NCBI RefSeq assembly: GCF_024158745.1
Contig: NZ_JAMZAW010000003.1
Location: forward strand, 248,001-312,000
From: Paenibacillus tyrphae
Lineage (GTDB): Bacteria > Bacillota > Bacilli > Paenibacillales > NBRC-103111
Reading direction: 5' to 3'
DNA: 64,000 nt
The notes beneath the pieces were generated by a model that worked only from the letters and a program-made list of their open reading frames with translations, had not been told where the DNA came from and did not search any database. A program made the position numbers and the translations under genes. Shown one piece after another: positions 1-8,273 of this stretch. Every line of letters begins with the position of its first letter. The first letter of the stretch is position 1.

Positions 1-105
1 ATACGATCTCAGCATCCGCAAAGCCCTCGCATGGGTAAACCAGAGCGTTTCGGGTAAATGGCCCCGCAAAACGGAATGTTGCAGCATTTCCCTATGTTTT
101 TTCAT
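1..105 (-). CDS. Partial hypothetical protein, N-terminus only (runs off the left edge)
   Basis: Read on the minus strand, an open frame begins at ATG 105-103 and continues without a stop to the window edge, giving 35 residues (MKKHREMLQHSVL... ending ...LRMLRSY). An in-frame ATG at 126 would add seven residues. The ribosome binding sites are weak: GGAAAG directly abuts the ATG at 105. I do not recognise the family, and too little is visible to judge function. It could be a chance open frame. Confidence 0.3.
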   Translation of the reverse strand, partial: MKKHREMLQHSVLRGHLPETLWFTHARALRMLRSY

Positions 106-126
106 CTTTCCAATTCCCACGGCCAT

Positions 127-496
127 CCTCTTTTCATCTTAATATTTTTTTTACATTTTATGATAAATATAAATTCCAGCCACGGTGTAAACCTATAGTT
201 CGAAAAAATTTTGTCCCACAACTCTCGGACATCACTTGCCTATGATGTGCCTACAAGGGAACGATGTTCTACGACTGGCTTAAAATCATTTTCTATGAAG
301 CAATTTGGCAAGTTCAGTATCGAATAAAATAAAAAAGCCGCGATATACGCGGATTGTTTTCACATGAATATGTGTTCTGATCCTAGTAAGCTCTAAGAGC
401 AGTGGTCGCGAAATCTATTCACGAACCAATAATTATTCCTTCCCTTTTTGCAACATAATTTATGTTATGTTACGAAGCCGATATTAACATAGCCAC
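127..496. other. Intergenic region without a recognised gene
   Basis: The stretch is AT-rich and I see no credible coding frame. Its only visible structure is a hairpin with a T-run on the minus strand near 325-352, listed separately. Confidence 0.5.
322..352 (-). terminator. Candidate terminator of the DUF1259 gene
   Basis: Read on the minus strand, CCGCG, a five-base loop and CGCGG are followed by CTTTTTTATTTTAT. The stem is short (5 bp) but the T-run is good. It lies about 145 bases downstream of the stop of the DUF1259 gene. Confidence 0.4.
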
Positions 497-1249
497 TCAT
501 TTTTCCTTTACATGATACGTTTTTTCCAATGCCGCTTTCAGCCCCCGGGCCAATTTCTCAGGATCGTCAACCCCCCAGAAATGCAGGAAGAACAGCCGCG
601 GAGATTCAACCAACATGTGATTGTGGATTGCCGTAACGGTTATACCGTGCTCTGTCAAAGCGCGAACGACTGGGTTAACTTCGTTTGCCAAAAGGACGAA
701 GTCTCCTGTTGTCGCGGCCTTCTTTCCGACCGCTTGAAAATTGATTGGTGAAGCTACTCCCATGAATGGAGGGATTACCATATTATTTTCCGTTATGGTT
801 TCCGCGCGCGAAATGTTGAACTGTAGAAGATTCCCGCTGCGGTGACCCTTCTGCCCCATAATGGCTTGGTGATTATGCAAACCCGTTATTTCGATGCCGC
901 TGCTGCTTAGTTTTGAGATTGCCTGAGGCACTTCCGTATCAAGCAGAACGAGATCGCCCATCATCATCGTTTCGTTTCCGTGTGGCTGAAAAGCGAGCCA
1001 GCCTGTAAGAGCAAGACCCGGATCGATCAGGACTTCGCCGACTTTTACTTTTAAATCGGATCGCGGAAACGTAACCTTGAACACGCTGTCTTGCATCTTA
1101 CCCTTTCGACCGAAAATCTGTTCAAGCGTTTTCCAGTCGTGTTGTTTTTCTACGCTTTTTTCTTCAGCGAAGATTTTATTAGCTGGCCAGATAACCGGTT
1201 GCCCCAAAACGATCATAATCAGTAACAGAAATAGGGTGAGTTTTTTCAT
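497..1249 (-). CDS. Secreted DUF1259 family protein (LppY/LpqO type)
   Basis: This 250-residue protein has an N-terminal hydrophobic segment (about residues 3-20) that looks like a signal peptide; no clear lipobox Cys is visible. The rest matches what I know of the DUF1259 family: two similar halves, each with a segment like GDFVLL or GDLVLLDTEV followed by an ITGLHNH / VTAIHNH motif, so the fold appears internally duplicated. The paired His-Asn-His motifs suggest ligand or metal binding, but the family has no established biochemical role that I can name. The start is well supported by GGAGG six bases before ATG. It stands alone, with a weak terminator downstream. Confidence 0.8.
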   Translation of the reverse strand: MKKLTLFLLLIMIVLGQPVIWPANKIFAEEKSVEKQHDWKTLEQIFGRKGKMQDSVFKVTFPRSDLKVKVGEVLIDPGLALTGWLAFQPHGNETMMMGDLVLLDTEVPQAISKLSSSGIEITGLHNHQAIMGQKGHRSGNLLQFNISRAETITENNMVIPPFMGVASPINFQAVGKKAATTGDFVLLANEVNPVVRALTEHGITVTAIHNHMLVESPRLFFLHFWGVDDPEKLARGLKAALEKTYHVKEK

Positions 1250-1645
1250 TTGTACCTCCAGGATTCATGCAAAGTGTTGAATCATAAGAGAAGTAAATGT
1301 AACAGAAGGGGGCAGCGCCATAGCTGATAACTACGCTCCCTAGTGTATTGGTTTAGTATCCACTACCCGAGGTACAGTTTACCCGTGAAATTTCTTCATT
1401 ATACAAAAAAAGGAATGATGTAACACAACTCTCCAAGTGGTCTTTTAACAGCGGCGGATCGATACTTATGTACTGGAAGAAAACTTCCCAATGTTCAAAA
1501 TGCCCCCCGTTATTCGTGAACCGGAAGAAACAACTCTGCTTGGTATGGATATTTCCACGTTGATTGAGAAATTGGAAAAGGGCGAATTATAAGCCCTTTT
1601 CCACCATAAATTCCGAATATCCAATTTTTTTAAAAAAATCTGCGT
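1250..1645. other. Intergenic region with one short open-frame remnant
   Basis: No full gene is seen in this 396-base gap. It contains the open frame at 1449-1592, listed separately, and otherwise only AT-rich DNA. Confidence 0.5.
1449..1592 (+). other. Possible gene remnant (short open frame)
   Basis: After a stop at 1446-1448 an open frame runs 47 codons to a TAA at 1590. It includes an internal ATG at 1491 that would give a 33-residue product (MFKMPPVIREPEETTLLGMD... ending EKLEKGEL). The composition, with charged helix-like C-terminal residues, looks protein-like. There is no ribosome binding site ahead of the ATG, and codons upstream of it read on sensibly, so it is more likely the 3' end of a lost gene than an intact small gene. 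I do not recognise the family. Confidence 0.3.
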
Positions 1646-1738
1646 TTAAATAAAACAGATACTGCAAGCAACGATAACGAGCAGAATGAAAAGAACCAGA
1701 ATAACACCTGTGGAAGTAAAACCTCTAACACAACTCAT
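1646..1738 (-). CDS. YjcZ-family small sporulation-type membrane peptide
   Basis: This 30-residue peptide starts MSCVRGF and is followed by a single hydrophobic segment (GVILVLFILLVIV) with three Cys residues. It matches the YjcZ type of tiny Gly/Cys-containing sporulation peptides in Bacilli, which are membrane or coat associated and have no known activity. AGGAG lies nine bases before the ATG and supports translation. Its strand and isolation suggest its own promoter. The assignment rests on overall pattern only. Confidence 0.7.
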   Translation of the reverse strand: MSCVRGFTSTGVILVLFILLVIVACSICFI

Positions 1739-1911
1739 TAGTCAACACTCCTTAACGGTATTGTTGAGTATCGGCTTAAGCTACCGTGTACTCTCGATTT
1801 TAGTTTATTCAGTAGTCGAATGATTGCTTGGACAAATGACAGGCGGCAAATGACGTGTAATTATATAAGCCCGTATTCCCATTAGTACTTACCAAGTGGT
1901 AGAGAGCAGCG

Positions 1912-1952
1912 AAAATAAAAAACGATGCCCCTAAGTAACTAGGAACATCGCT
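1912..1952 (-). terminator. Rho-independent terminator of the DUF2935 gene
   Basis: On the minus strand an 11-bp stem (CGATGTTCCTA with TAGGGGCATCG, two G-U pairs) closes a short loop and is followed by TTTTTTATTTT. It sits 22 bases past the stop codon. Confidence 0.8.
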
Positions 1953-1974
1953 TAACCCGGTTCATTGCCTGTCG

Positions 1975-2784
1975 TCAATATGATTCGAAGCCATCCCGGC
2001 CTTGTAAAAACTGTTCAAACATATCTAGAATGACAAGAAAATGCTCGGCTTCCCTAAATACATGATCCGCTAACAGCGGATGAATAATGCTTTTTATACG
2101 ACAGTCGTTTATCAAATCGCGCGCAGTCTTCTTAAAGTCGCGCAAAGACTTGACGGATACTTTATTCTGATCGACAAATTGGCTCAGCAGAGGAACCGTC
2201 TGGGATTGGGGGCGCATGGAGCTTAAATCTACGGCTTGAAAGACGAGCTGGTCAAAATCATGGCTAAATTCTCGCGCTTGTTCCACCAGCTTTCGTTCTG
2301 ACGGATCAAGCAAATGACCGATGAATTTGGCATGGTCGGCCATGATTTTCAAGAAAAATACGTTTTCGTCGATAATGGCATCGGGCAGCGGTTCCAGCCT
2401 TCCGGCATTCAGCTCGGCCAATCGATTTCTAAAATAGTTTGCTTCGCGGCTTATATGATCAACCAATAGCGGGAAGTTATTGGCCCCGGGTAATTGGCAG
2501 CTCAGGATTAACCCCAGCACCTTTCTTTTAAAAGCCCAAATATAGCTAACTGCCGTGTAAACTTCCTCATTAAATTGGCTAATCGTCTGCGGATCCGTAT
2601 TCGCTTCATAAGCGTGCGATTTTAGTTCAATTTGTTCAAATACCGCATAAAATTGATTGGCTTCATGAATCAACTGCGTATCTTCACATCTGAACCCCAG
2701 CCTGAGAAACAAGGAATGTTCCTTCATAATACGGGACCAAAACCTTATTTCTTCAAGTGAACGAGCAACGAACAGATCCGACAT
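1975..2784 (-). CDS. DUF2935 family protein
   Basis: This 269-residue all-helical protein resembles the DUF2935 family of Bacilli and Clostridia. It has two similar halves, each with a pattern like RSLEEIRFWSRIMKEHSLFL, and His/Glu residues spaced as in four-helix metal-binding bundles (KEHSLFL near 20, DHISREA near 112, DHAKF near 146, DHVFREAEHF near 240). Metal binding is an inference from this pattern. I chose the ATG at 2784 over those at 2790 and 2802 because GGGAGG lies seven bases upstream of it. It is monocistronic with a strong terminator. The in vivo function of the family is not known to me. Confidence 0.75.
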   Translation of the reverse strand: MSDLFVARSLEEIRFWSRIMKEHSLFLRLGFRCEDTQLIHEANQFYAVFEQIELKSHAYEANTDPQTISQFNEEVYTAVSYIWAFKRKVLGLILSCQLPGANNFPLLVDHISREANYFRNRLAELNAGRLEPLPDAIIDENVFFLKIMADHAKFIGHLLDPSERKLVEQAREFSHDFDQLVFQAVDLSSMRPQSQTVPLLSQFVDQNKVSVKSLRDFKKTARDLINDCRIKSIIHPLLADHVFREAEHFLVILDMFEQFLQGRDGFESY

Positions 2785-2857
2785 AGGCATTCCTCCCGGC
2801 ACTTAATTGCTTCTATAATAATGCCTATGCGGTCGATTCGTTTTTAAGATCAATTAT

Positions 2858-3109
2858 TTACCGGATTCCGTCTATCCGATCGTACACCTTCCGAATGCCC
2901 TGCCTGTTTAATTCCGACCTTCCGTGAAATATCGTCAGCTCCGGGCGATGCTTGATCCGGCGCATATAATCGTCCGCCTCCTGCCCGCTTCCCTTCAAGC
3001 TTACCGTCAAGGAGACGCGTCGACTCCGCCGTAATAAGACTGGTAAACGAATAATCCCCCCGGTTTTAAAATTGAAATATTCCTCCGCTTGAACCTCGTA
3101 TTTATTCAA
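2858..3109 (-). CDS. Hypothetical 83-residue protein with TTG start
   Basis: I do not recognise this protein. It reads (L/M)NKYEVQAEEYFNFKTGG... and is rich in Arg and Lys, with predicted alternating strand/helix content and no signal peptide or membrane segment. AGGGGGG lies about eight bases before a TTG at 3109, whereas the ATG at 3127 has no binding site, so TTG is preferred. It lies divergent to the glycosyltransferase at 3273; the gap holds a sigma-K-like promoter reading the other way. Confidence 0.5.
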   Translation of the reverse strand: MNKYEVQAEEYFNFKTGGIIRLPVLLRRSRRVSLTVSLKGSGQEADDYMRRIKHRPELTIFHGRSELNRQGIRKVYDRIDGIR

Positions 3110-3200
3110 CGCCGGGCCCCCCTTCATTGCTTATAATTTACTTTCTAACCATTCTATGAATCAATTTCAACTCGTGCGAAAGATGAACGCATGCCAGGTA

Positions 3201-3228
3201 ACACTGGTTATCGCTGGGACATACATTA
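3201..3228 (+). promoter_or_regulatory. Candidate sigma-K promoter for the SpsB-like gene at 3273
   Basis: AC at 3201-3202, 17 bases, then CATACATTA at 3220-3228 fits the late mother-cell sigma-K pattern AC-N16/17-CATANNNTA exactly. The gene starts about 45 bases downstream of the -10 element. This is a sequence match only. Confidence 0.6.
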
Positions 3229-3272
3229 TATTGTGCGGCCAATGAGAGAAATGAAAGGAAGGGAAGCTAACC

Positions 3273-4760
3273 ATGTACAGCGAGATTCATATAAACGACC
3301 ATATGCTGCTGCGGTACGGCTATACGGATGATTTGTTTACCGCCTTTCAATCGCTCGTCTATGAAGGAATCGAACTTCCATTGCTCATGCTTGGTGCTTA
3401 CTACTACCATATAAGAGAAACGGTGGACACCCAGCTGCAGCAGCCCGATATCGTAACACAGCAGCGGATGAACAGGCAAGTGCAGTACATGCACGAGTAT
3501 TACGACCGGCTGCAGCACATGCCGGAGACGGTTAGCGACTACTCGCTGGATCCGGGGCGCGATGCCATTGCCTTCTGCGGCCAATTTCTCGATGCGGCGC
3601 TCAAGGTGTTTCCCGATCGAAAAGCGCTGGTCCTCATCAGCAACGGCCACGACCAGACCGCCGTTCAAGGCAAAACGCTTCCCCCCGGATTTACGCCTTT
3701 CTATTTCCAGAAAGCTTATGTCGAGGAGATTCGTCAATTCAAGTTCTGCCAACCCGTATGGCTTCAGGTTCACGACCTGGTATCGAAGCATAAGGACCAT
3801 CCGGTATTCGGAAGTGAAAAATTCGGAAACTGGCTCTACGCCCAGGCGAGAGATGCCATATGCTTAATCAACGTCGGTGAACGCATCATACGGGAGCATC
3901 CCGTCGGCCTCTTTCTCGATCATTCGGAGCTGATTTACCCCGGCAATGTCCTTTCTCTGCTCGCTTTAAAATACAAGCTTCCATTTATTCAGGTGCAAAG
4001 CAGACTCTTGAGCGATGTTAATATTATCCCGTCCCGCGCCTCCCGTTACGCCGTATACGGCCCGCATACCAGAAACTGGATGACGAAGATTGGGATCTCC
4101 CCCGATAAAATCACAACCGTCGGCAGCTTGCGCTTCGAAGATATATCGGGGGGAGATCTGAAGACGAAACAAGACTTGCTGAACGATCTGGGCATAACGG
4201 ATGCTCGCTGGATCGTGGCTTTTACAAGCTCGCCTTATTCCGTGGAAACCAACGAACAGATCATGCGCTGGTTTTCTCAAGCCGGACAAGAGTTGCCGGT
4301 GCTGGTGGTGATCAAGATACATCCGGATGACCGTTATCCTTATCATGAACATCCGGACCCTCATATCCGGCTGATGCCGGACGGGTATTCGCTGCAGGAT
4401 TTGCTGCATGCAAGCGATTGTGCGGCTACGGTCGTATCGGAAACGGCCTTGGTGGCGGCGATGCTGGAGAAGCCTTTACTTGTTCTTCAGCCCTCCATCA
4501 GCTACCATTACATCCTTCACAACAACAGCTATCCGAAGCATTTGGCCAAAGCCCATGCCGGAGCTGTCATTCATTCCGCAGACGATTTGCGGCAATGCTT
4601 GACCGGTCTGATGCACGATGACAAGACCAGAAAGAGGCTTGCCATCCAGGCGAAACGCTTCCTGCGGCAATCGTTGACGATCAAGCAGCCGAAACCTTCG
4701 CAGCGCCTTTACCGCTTAGTGCGGGAATGGATGGGAACGAAATGGACCGAGGGCGAATAG
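3273..4760 (+). CDS. SpsB-like GT-B glycosyltransferase, paralog 1
   Basis: This 495-residue protein belongs with the genes at 6421 and 8274. All three share an N-terminal LLRYGYTxDLF motif, xGIELPLxL near residue 35, an acidic HSELIYPGNVLSLLA motif near residue 215, a DVNIIPSRASRYAVYG segment, a GSLRFE turn and a C-terminal IKIHPDDR ... LHASDCAATVVSETA stretch. The last resembles the nucleotide-sugar end of CDP-glycerol transferases and UDP-GlcNAc 2-epimerases (GT-B fold). B. subtilis SpsB has a comparable size and domain, so I infer transfer of a sugar or polyol phosphate to the spore glycan. It has no signal or membrane segment and is likely cytosolic in the mother cell. It converges with NeuB at 4766, five bases apart. 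Donor and acceptor are unknown. Confidence 0.7.
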   Translation: MYSEIHINDHMLLRYGYTDDLFTAFQSLVYEGIELPLLMLGAYYYHIRETVDTQLQQPDIVTQQRMNRQVQYMHEYYDRLQHMPETVSDYSLDPGRDAIAFCGQFLDAALKVFPDRKALVLISNGHDQTAVQGKTLPPGFTPFYFQKAYVEEIRQFKFCQPVWLQVHDLVSKHKDHPVFGSEKFGNWLYAQARDAICLINVGERIIREHPVGLFLDHSELIYPGNVLSLLALKYKLPFIQVQSRLLSDVNIIPSRASRYAVYGPHTRNWMTKIGISPDKITTVGSLRFEDISGGDLKTKQDLLNDLGITDARWIVAFTSSPYSVETNEQIMRWFSQAGQELPVLVVIKIHPDDRYPYHEHPDPHIRLMPDGYSLQDLLHASDCAATVVSETALVAAMLEKPLLVLQPSISYHYILHNNSYPKHLAKAHAGAVIHSADDLRQCLTGLMHDDKTRKRLAIQAKRFLRQSLTIKQPKPSQRLYRLVREWMGTKWTEGE

Positions 4761-4765
4761 TTCGC

Positions 4766-5773
4766 TCACGCGAAATCCTTTTCGCTTAGAAGCTCGTCGC
4801 AGCCGATCGTTCTGGATGCCGTCTTCCCGATCATGTGCTTCATCAACGAGGGAGACAAACCCGTCCCGGGCCGCTTCGCATCCAGATCGTCGGCTTCGAT
4901 CATTTTCCCGGCGGGAATGTCCCTTGCCGCCACGATGCTTCTGCGAAAGATACGCCGGTTATCCTGCTCCTCCGCGCTGAGCTGCCGCTCATAATTGCCC
5001 AATGCCGCTTTAATACGCCGGGCGCCGTCTACAATCTCCTTCATCTGCTCCGGCGTGGCGGACACTTTATGGTCCCAGCCGGGCAAGCTCTGATCCAGCG
5101 TAAAGTGCTTCTCAATCACGCATGCGCCTTTGGCGACCGCGGCAAGCGGAATGGCGGTCCCCAGCGTATGATCAGAGAAGCCTATCGGATAGCCGAACCG
5201 TTCGCGCAGCGAATCGATATTGTTTAAATTGACGTACTCGTCCTTCGGCGGGTATACCGATACGCAATGCAGCAGCACAATCCTCGTATTTCCGGTTTCT
5301 TCCACGGCCTGTACGGCTTCCCGAATTTCATCTTCCGTTCCCATACCAGTCGACATGACCAGAGGAAGACCTGTACTGCCGGCGTGCTGCAGCAGGGGAA
5401 GATTGGTCACTTCCGTGGAGGAAAGCTTGAGAAATGGCACTCCGATCCGCACCAGCAAATCGACTTCGGTGCGGGAAAACGGAGTGCACGCAAAATCAAT
5501 CCCGATATGATCGCAAAGGCTCTTCATTGCCCGAAGCTTCTCTTCCGTCATACTGTATTGATCCAGCGTGCGTTCCAGCTCCGGATCATAGCCCGACTTG
5601 ACCATCAGGCTCGTTTTCGTCCAGGACTGGAACTTCACGCAATCGCAACCGGCTTCCTTCGCCTGCTTGACCATTCGTTCGGCGAGAGCCATGTCACCGT
5701 TATGATTGGCGGCAATTTCCGCAATGATATACGGCGGTTCCGCTTGTTGGGACAGACGATTCCATAGGTTCAT
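4766..5773 (-). CDS. neuB: Nonulosonate synthase, NeuB/LegI/SpsE type
   Basis: This enzyme condenses phosphoenolpyruvate with an N-acetylated aminohexose to give a nine-carbon sialic, legionaminic or pseudaminic acid. The 335 residues carry the family signatures in order: IIAEIAANHNGD (16-27), DCVKFQ, ACTPF, FLKLSSTE, STGMG, HCVSVYPP, IGFSDHTLG, EKHFTLD and GWDHKVSA. The two metal-binding His residues (SDHT, EKHFT) are present. A C-terminal SAF antifreeze-like domain covers roughly 275-335. It is the last gene of the minus-strand operon, 21 bases after NeuD. Sequence alone does not decide the substrate; the operon context favours a legionaminic-type product. Confidence 0.9.
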   Translation of the reverse strand: MNLWNRLSQQAEPPYIIAEIAANHNGDMALAERMVKQAKEAGCDCVKFQSWTKTSLMVKSGYDPELERTLDQYSMTEEKLRAMKSLCDHIGIDFACTPFSRTEVDLLVRIGVPFLKLSSTEVTNLPLLQHAGSTGLPLVMSTGMGTEDEIREAVQAVEETGNTRIVLLHCVSVYPPKDEYVNLNNIDSLRERFGYPIGFSDHTLGTAIPLAAVAKGACVIEKHFTLDQSLPGWDHKVSATPEQMKEIVDGARRIKAALGNYERQLSAEEQDNRRIFRRSIVAARDIPAGKMIEADDLDAKRPGTGLSPSLMKHMIGKTASRTIGCDELLSEKDFA

Positions 5774-5794
5774 CCTACATAACTCTCCTGTCGT

Positions 5795-6424
5795 TTAATT
5801 TGATGACCGTTTAATAATCCGCGCGGGTACGCCGACCGCGACACTATGATCGGGAATATTGTCGATGACGACTGCGCCTGCGCCGATCACGCAGCGCTTC
5901 CCGATCGTCACGCCCGGAATGACAATAACTCCCGCCCCCAGCTCGCTTAACTCGCCGACCTTCACCCCGCCGGACAATCGGCAGCCCGGGCCGATATTCA
6001 CATACGGCCCGATCCTGCAATCATGATCCACACTGGACGCCGTATTCACAATGCAGCCTCTCCCGACCGCCGCATACGGGTTAATCACGGCGCCTGCCAT
6101 GACGCTCGCGCCCTCCCCCAAGACCGACGACTCCGCGCGAACACTTCGCTCGTGAACGGCCTGGATGACCGGAAACCCGTAGGCGATCAGCCATTCGAGC
6201 TTGTGCTTCCGGACCGCCGGATTCCCGATGGCCACATGCCAGCCCTTCACAGATGCCCGGAGGGCTAACAGTTGCTCCTCGTTGTCGCGGTAATGGGCAG
6301 CACGGTTCGCCCAAGCAGGGGGAAGGCCCGCCGAGAAATAAGCCATCGGCTCTTCACCCTGTCCGCAGCTTATGATGTCTGCAATGACTTTGGCATGCCC
6401 CCCGGCCCCAATAATTCCAATCAT
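5795..6424 (-). CDS. neuD: NeuD/PglD/LegH-family sugar O/N-acetyltransferase
   Basis: This 209-residue protein has an N-terminal Rossmann-like PglD domain (MIGIIGAGGHAKVIADI) and a C-terminal left-handed beta-helix of hexapeptide repeats from about residue 95, with DHDCRIGPYVNIGPGC and the terminal VAVGVPARIIK. Such enzymes transfer acetyl from acetyl-CoA to amino sugars, for example the C4 amino group in bacillosamine or legionaminic acid pathways. The catalytic-type His of VDHDC is present. The start at 6424 is set by AAGGAG and by a 4-bp ATGA overlap with the upstream transferase; a longer in-frame extension has no coding character. It probably acts just before the 2-epimerase and NeuB. 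Confidence 0.85.
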   Translation of the reverse strand: MIGIIGAGGHAKVIADIISCGQGEEPMAYFSAGLPPAWANRAAHYRDNEEQLLALRASVKGWHVAIGNPAVRKHKLEWLIAYGFPVIQAVHERSVRAESSVLGEGASVMAGAVINPYAAVGRGCIVNTASSVDHDCRIGPYVNIGPGCRLSGGVKVGELSELGAGVIVIPGVTIGKRCVIGAGAVVIDNIPDHSVAVGVPARIIKRSSN

Positions 6425-7932
6425 CGCACTCGCTCCTTTCCGCTTGATTGAAGCAGCCGCCGGACAAGCTCGTAAACGGCTCCCCCGGGCGACGGCTCCC
6501 CTCCGGTTAACGTCTTCCGCAGAAACGACCGGCCTTGGTCCAGCAGCGCGCTGCGAAACGATTCGTCTTCCAGCCACGTCCGCAAGCACGCGGTCAGCAC
6601 ACTTCCGGAAGTTACGATTTCCCCCGCTTCCGCCTTCGCCAAATGCCGCACATAGCCGTTATAGTTCAAATGGTAATCGTACGCCATATCCGGCTGCAGC
6701 ACGATCACTCCTTTTTCCGCCATCGCCGCTTCGACCGCCGTCGTTGACGATATGGTCAGCACCAGGTCGGCCGCATGCAGTATCTCATCCAAATGAAAAA
6801 AGGGCGGAGCGATTGCCAGACGCTCCGAAACAAACGCATCGTAGCTCAACCGATCGTCGGGATGCGGCTTGATTATCGCGTAAACCGGCAGACTCCGCAC
6901 GGTCTCCTGCAGCCATGCAGCGACGTTATAGTTGACAGAAGCGTCATACTGCTCCGTCATCAAAACGAGGATCGGCGTGCCCGCTTCCCATCCGCAGCAA
7001 GCAAGCAGGTCGTCGCGGGTATGAACGACCGGCCTGCGGCTCAGCTCCAGTCTGACGCTGCCGGTTTCCGTGATGGCCGCAGAAGGAATCCCTCGGCGAA
7101 TCAGCCATTCCCTCATATGCCGGCCCCAGACGGCATAATGGCTCGCCCGGGCCGGCACCATGGAAGCGTCGCTGGATAAATGATGCTGCACATGAAGAAA
7201 CGGCAGGCCGTGAATGCGGGCAAGCAGCGAAAGAATGCTTTGCCGGGGAGGCAGCTCCGTATGCTCGACGATCAGCTTGATCGGCCGGGTACGAAGCAGT
7301 TCGTGCAGCGCATCGATCAATTCCACGATAAATGGAATTTCCTCGTGCATCCAACGGCGAAACGCCCCCCGGGCGAGCACCTCATGCTGTCCCGCTTGCC
7401 GGTGGAAAGCGGTGTGCAGCCGATCGAACGACCGCAGCAGCTCTTTGGTCTCTTTTCGCACCCGCTTGGAGGGGGTGCCGAATAGCAGCTTATCGGCCAG
7501 CCGATAGATTTCAAACTGCGCGGGCAGCTTTTTGTTTTTCAAATATCTGCGCTCGTACAAATAATGGGAAAGCAAAATGACTTTGTGCGAGGTTAAATGC
7601 CGCAGCGCAAAATCGACGTAATTGCCGCACAGCAATATCGTATCGCGGCCCGGCTCTGCCCCAAAGCTTCCCGATTGCCCTGGGAGACGCCGCAATCGCG
7701 TCTGGACATCGAACATGGAGTGCATGTTCCACGAGCTGCCTCGTTCGCGCACATAAGCGTCGTTCGTTCTTCGCCGGTCGACCGTATCGCGGATGAAATG
7801 ATGATACGGTCGAATCAGCGCCAGGGGCAGCTCGATTCCATGCATCCGAAGCGGAGCGAGGGCTTCGAAGAAGTCCAGCGTGTAGCCGTAACGCAGAAGC
7901 AAATGCGGGTTCCATTCCTCTCCGCCATACAT
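6421..7932 (-). CDS. SpsB-like GT-B glycosyltransferase, paralog 2
   Basis: This 503-residue protein is the second member of the three-gene family. It has HLLLRYGYTLDFFEA at residues 10-24, MHGIELPLALIRPYHHF, PGRDTILLCGNYVDFAL, VEHTELPPRQSILSLLA, SDASMVPARASHYAVWG, AIIKPHPDDRL and ADLVLTISSTTAVEAAMAEK. It is closer to paralog 3 than to paralog 1, for example in RDTVDRR/RDFIDRK. One acidic motif differs: HTELPPRQ replaces HSELIYPG. Its ATG directly follows the TAG of a 39-codon Arg-rich gene, and its stop overlaps NeuD, so the three are probably translationally coupled. The predicted role is transfer of an operon-made sugar to the spore surface polymer. Confidence 0.7.
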   Translation of the reverse strand: MYGGEEWNPHLLLRYGYTLDFFEALAPLRMHGIELPLALIRPYHHFIRDTVDRRRTNDAYVRERGSSWNMHSMFDVQTRLRRLPGQSGSFGAEPGRDTILLCGNYVDFALRHLTSHKVILLSHYLYERRYLKNKKLPAQFEIYRLADKLLFGTPSKRVRKETKELLRSFDRLHTAFHRQAGQHEVLARGAFRRWMHEEIPFIVELIDALHELLRTRPIKLIVEHTELPPRQSILSLLARIHGLPFLHVQHHLSSDASMVPARASHYAVWGRHMREWLIRRGIPSAAITETGSVRLELSRRPVVHTRDDLLACCGWEAGTPILVLMTEQYDASVNYNVAAWLQETVRSLPVYAIIKPHPDDRLSYDAFVSERLAIAPPFFHLDEILHAADLVLTISSTTAVEAAMAEKGVIVLQPDMAYDYHLNYNGYVRHLAKAEAGEIVTSGSVLTACLRTWLEDESFRSALLDQGRSFLRKTLTGGEPSPGGAVYELVRRLLQSSGKERVR

Positions 7933-8052
7933 CTAGCAGCTTTCCCCATGCTCCAAATCGTGGATCAGGCGAATCAACAGCCTTCTATTTCTTCGAATGC
8001 TTCTTCTTAATAACCGAAGTTGGCGAAGCAGTCTGCGTTGTCTCTGATTCAT
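7933..8052 (-). CDS. Arg-rich 39-residue peptide
   Basis: This small open frame (MNQRQRRLLRQLRLL..., 12 Arg in 39 residues, last residues HGESC) sits exactly between two operon genes. Its TAG is followed immediately by the ATG of the transferase at 7932, and GGGGGG lies six to seven bases before its own ATG. The regular Arg/Leu spacing would form a strongly basic amphipathic helix. I recognise no family. It may be a real small protein or a leader coupling translation. The Arg-rich character recalls the protein at 30046. Confidence 0.5.
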   Translation of the reverse strand: MNQRQRRLLRQLRLLRRSIRRNRRLLIRLIHDLEHGESC

Positions 8053-8066
8053 ACCGGTCCCCCCCG

Positions 8067-8273
8067 TTATTTTTGATTTTCAATCGTATTCGTGTACGAA
8101 TCGATCAATATCCGCAAATTTTTAACGAGCTTAATGTCCTGGTTGGTGATGATTCGATCTTCCCTCACCTTGGCGGTAAGCAGGTTAGTCACTTCCTCCG
8201 CGACATTCAAGGTGTGAAGCTCCATGATCAAAAAATCCTTTAAGCAAATGTGGATCGTCTTCAAGTCAGCCAT
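8067..8273 (-). CDS. Small helical hypothetical protein (68 residues)
   Basis: The product (MADLKTIHICLKDFLIMEL...) is predicted to be mostly helical with no membrane segment. Its ATG follows the TGA of the SpsB-like gene without a gap (TGAATG), and GGAGGGG precedes it at good spacing, so it is certainly placed as an operon gene. I do not recognise the family. Its size and helix content resemble the three small proteins at the end of the rhamnose operon (25063-26029), but I cannot align them convincingly by eye. Confidence 0.6.
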   Translation of the reverse strand: MADLKTIHICLKDFLIMELHTLNVAEEVTNLLTAKVREDRIITNQDIKLVKNLRILIDSYTNTIENQK

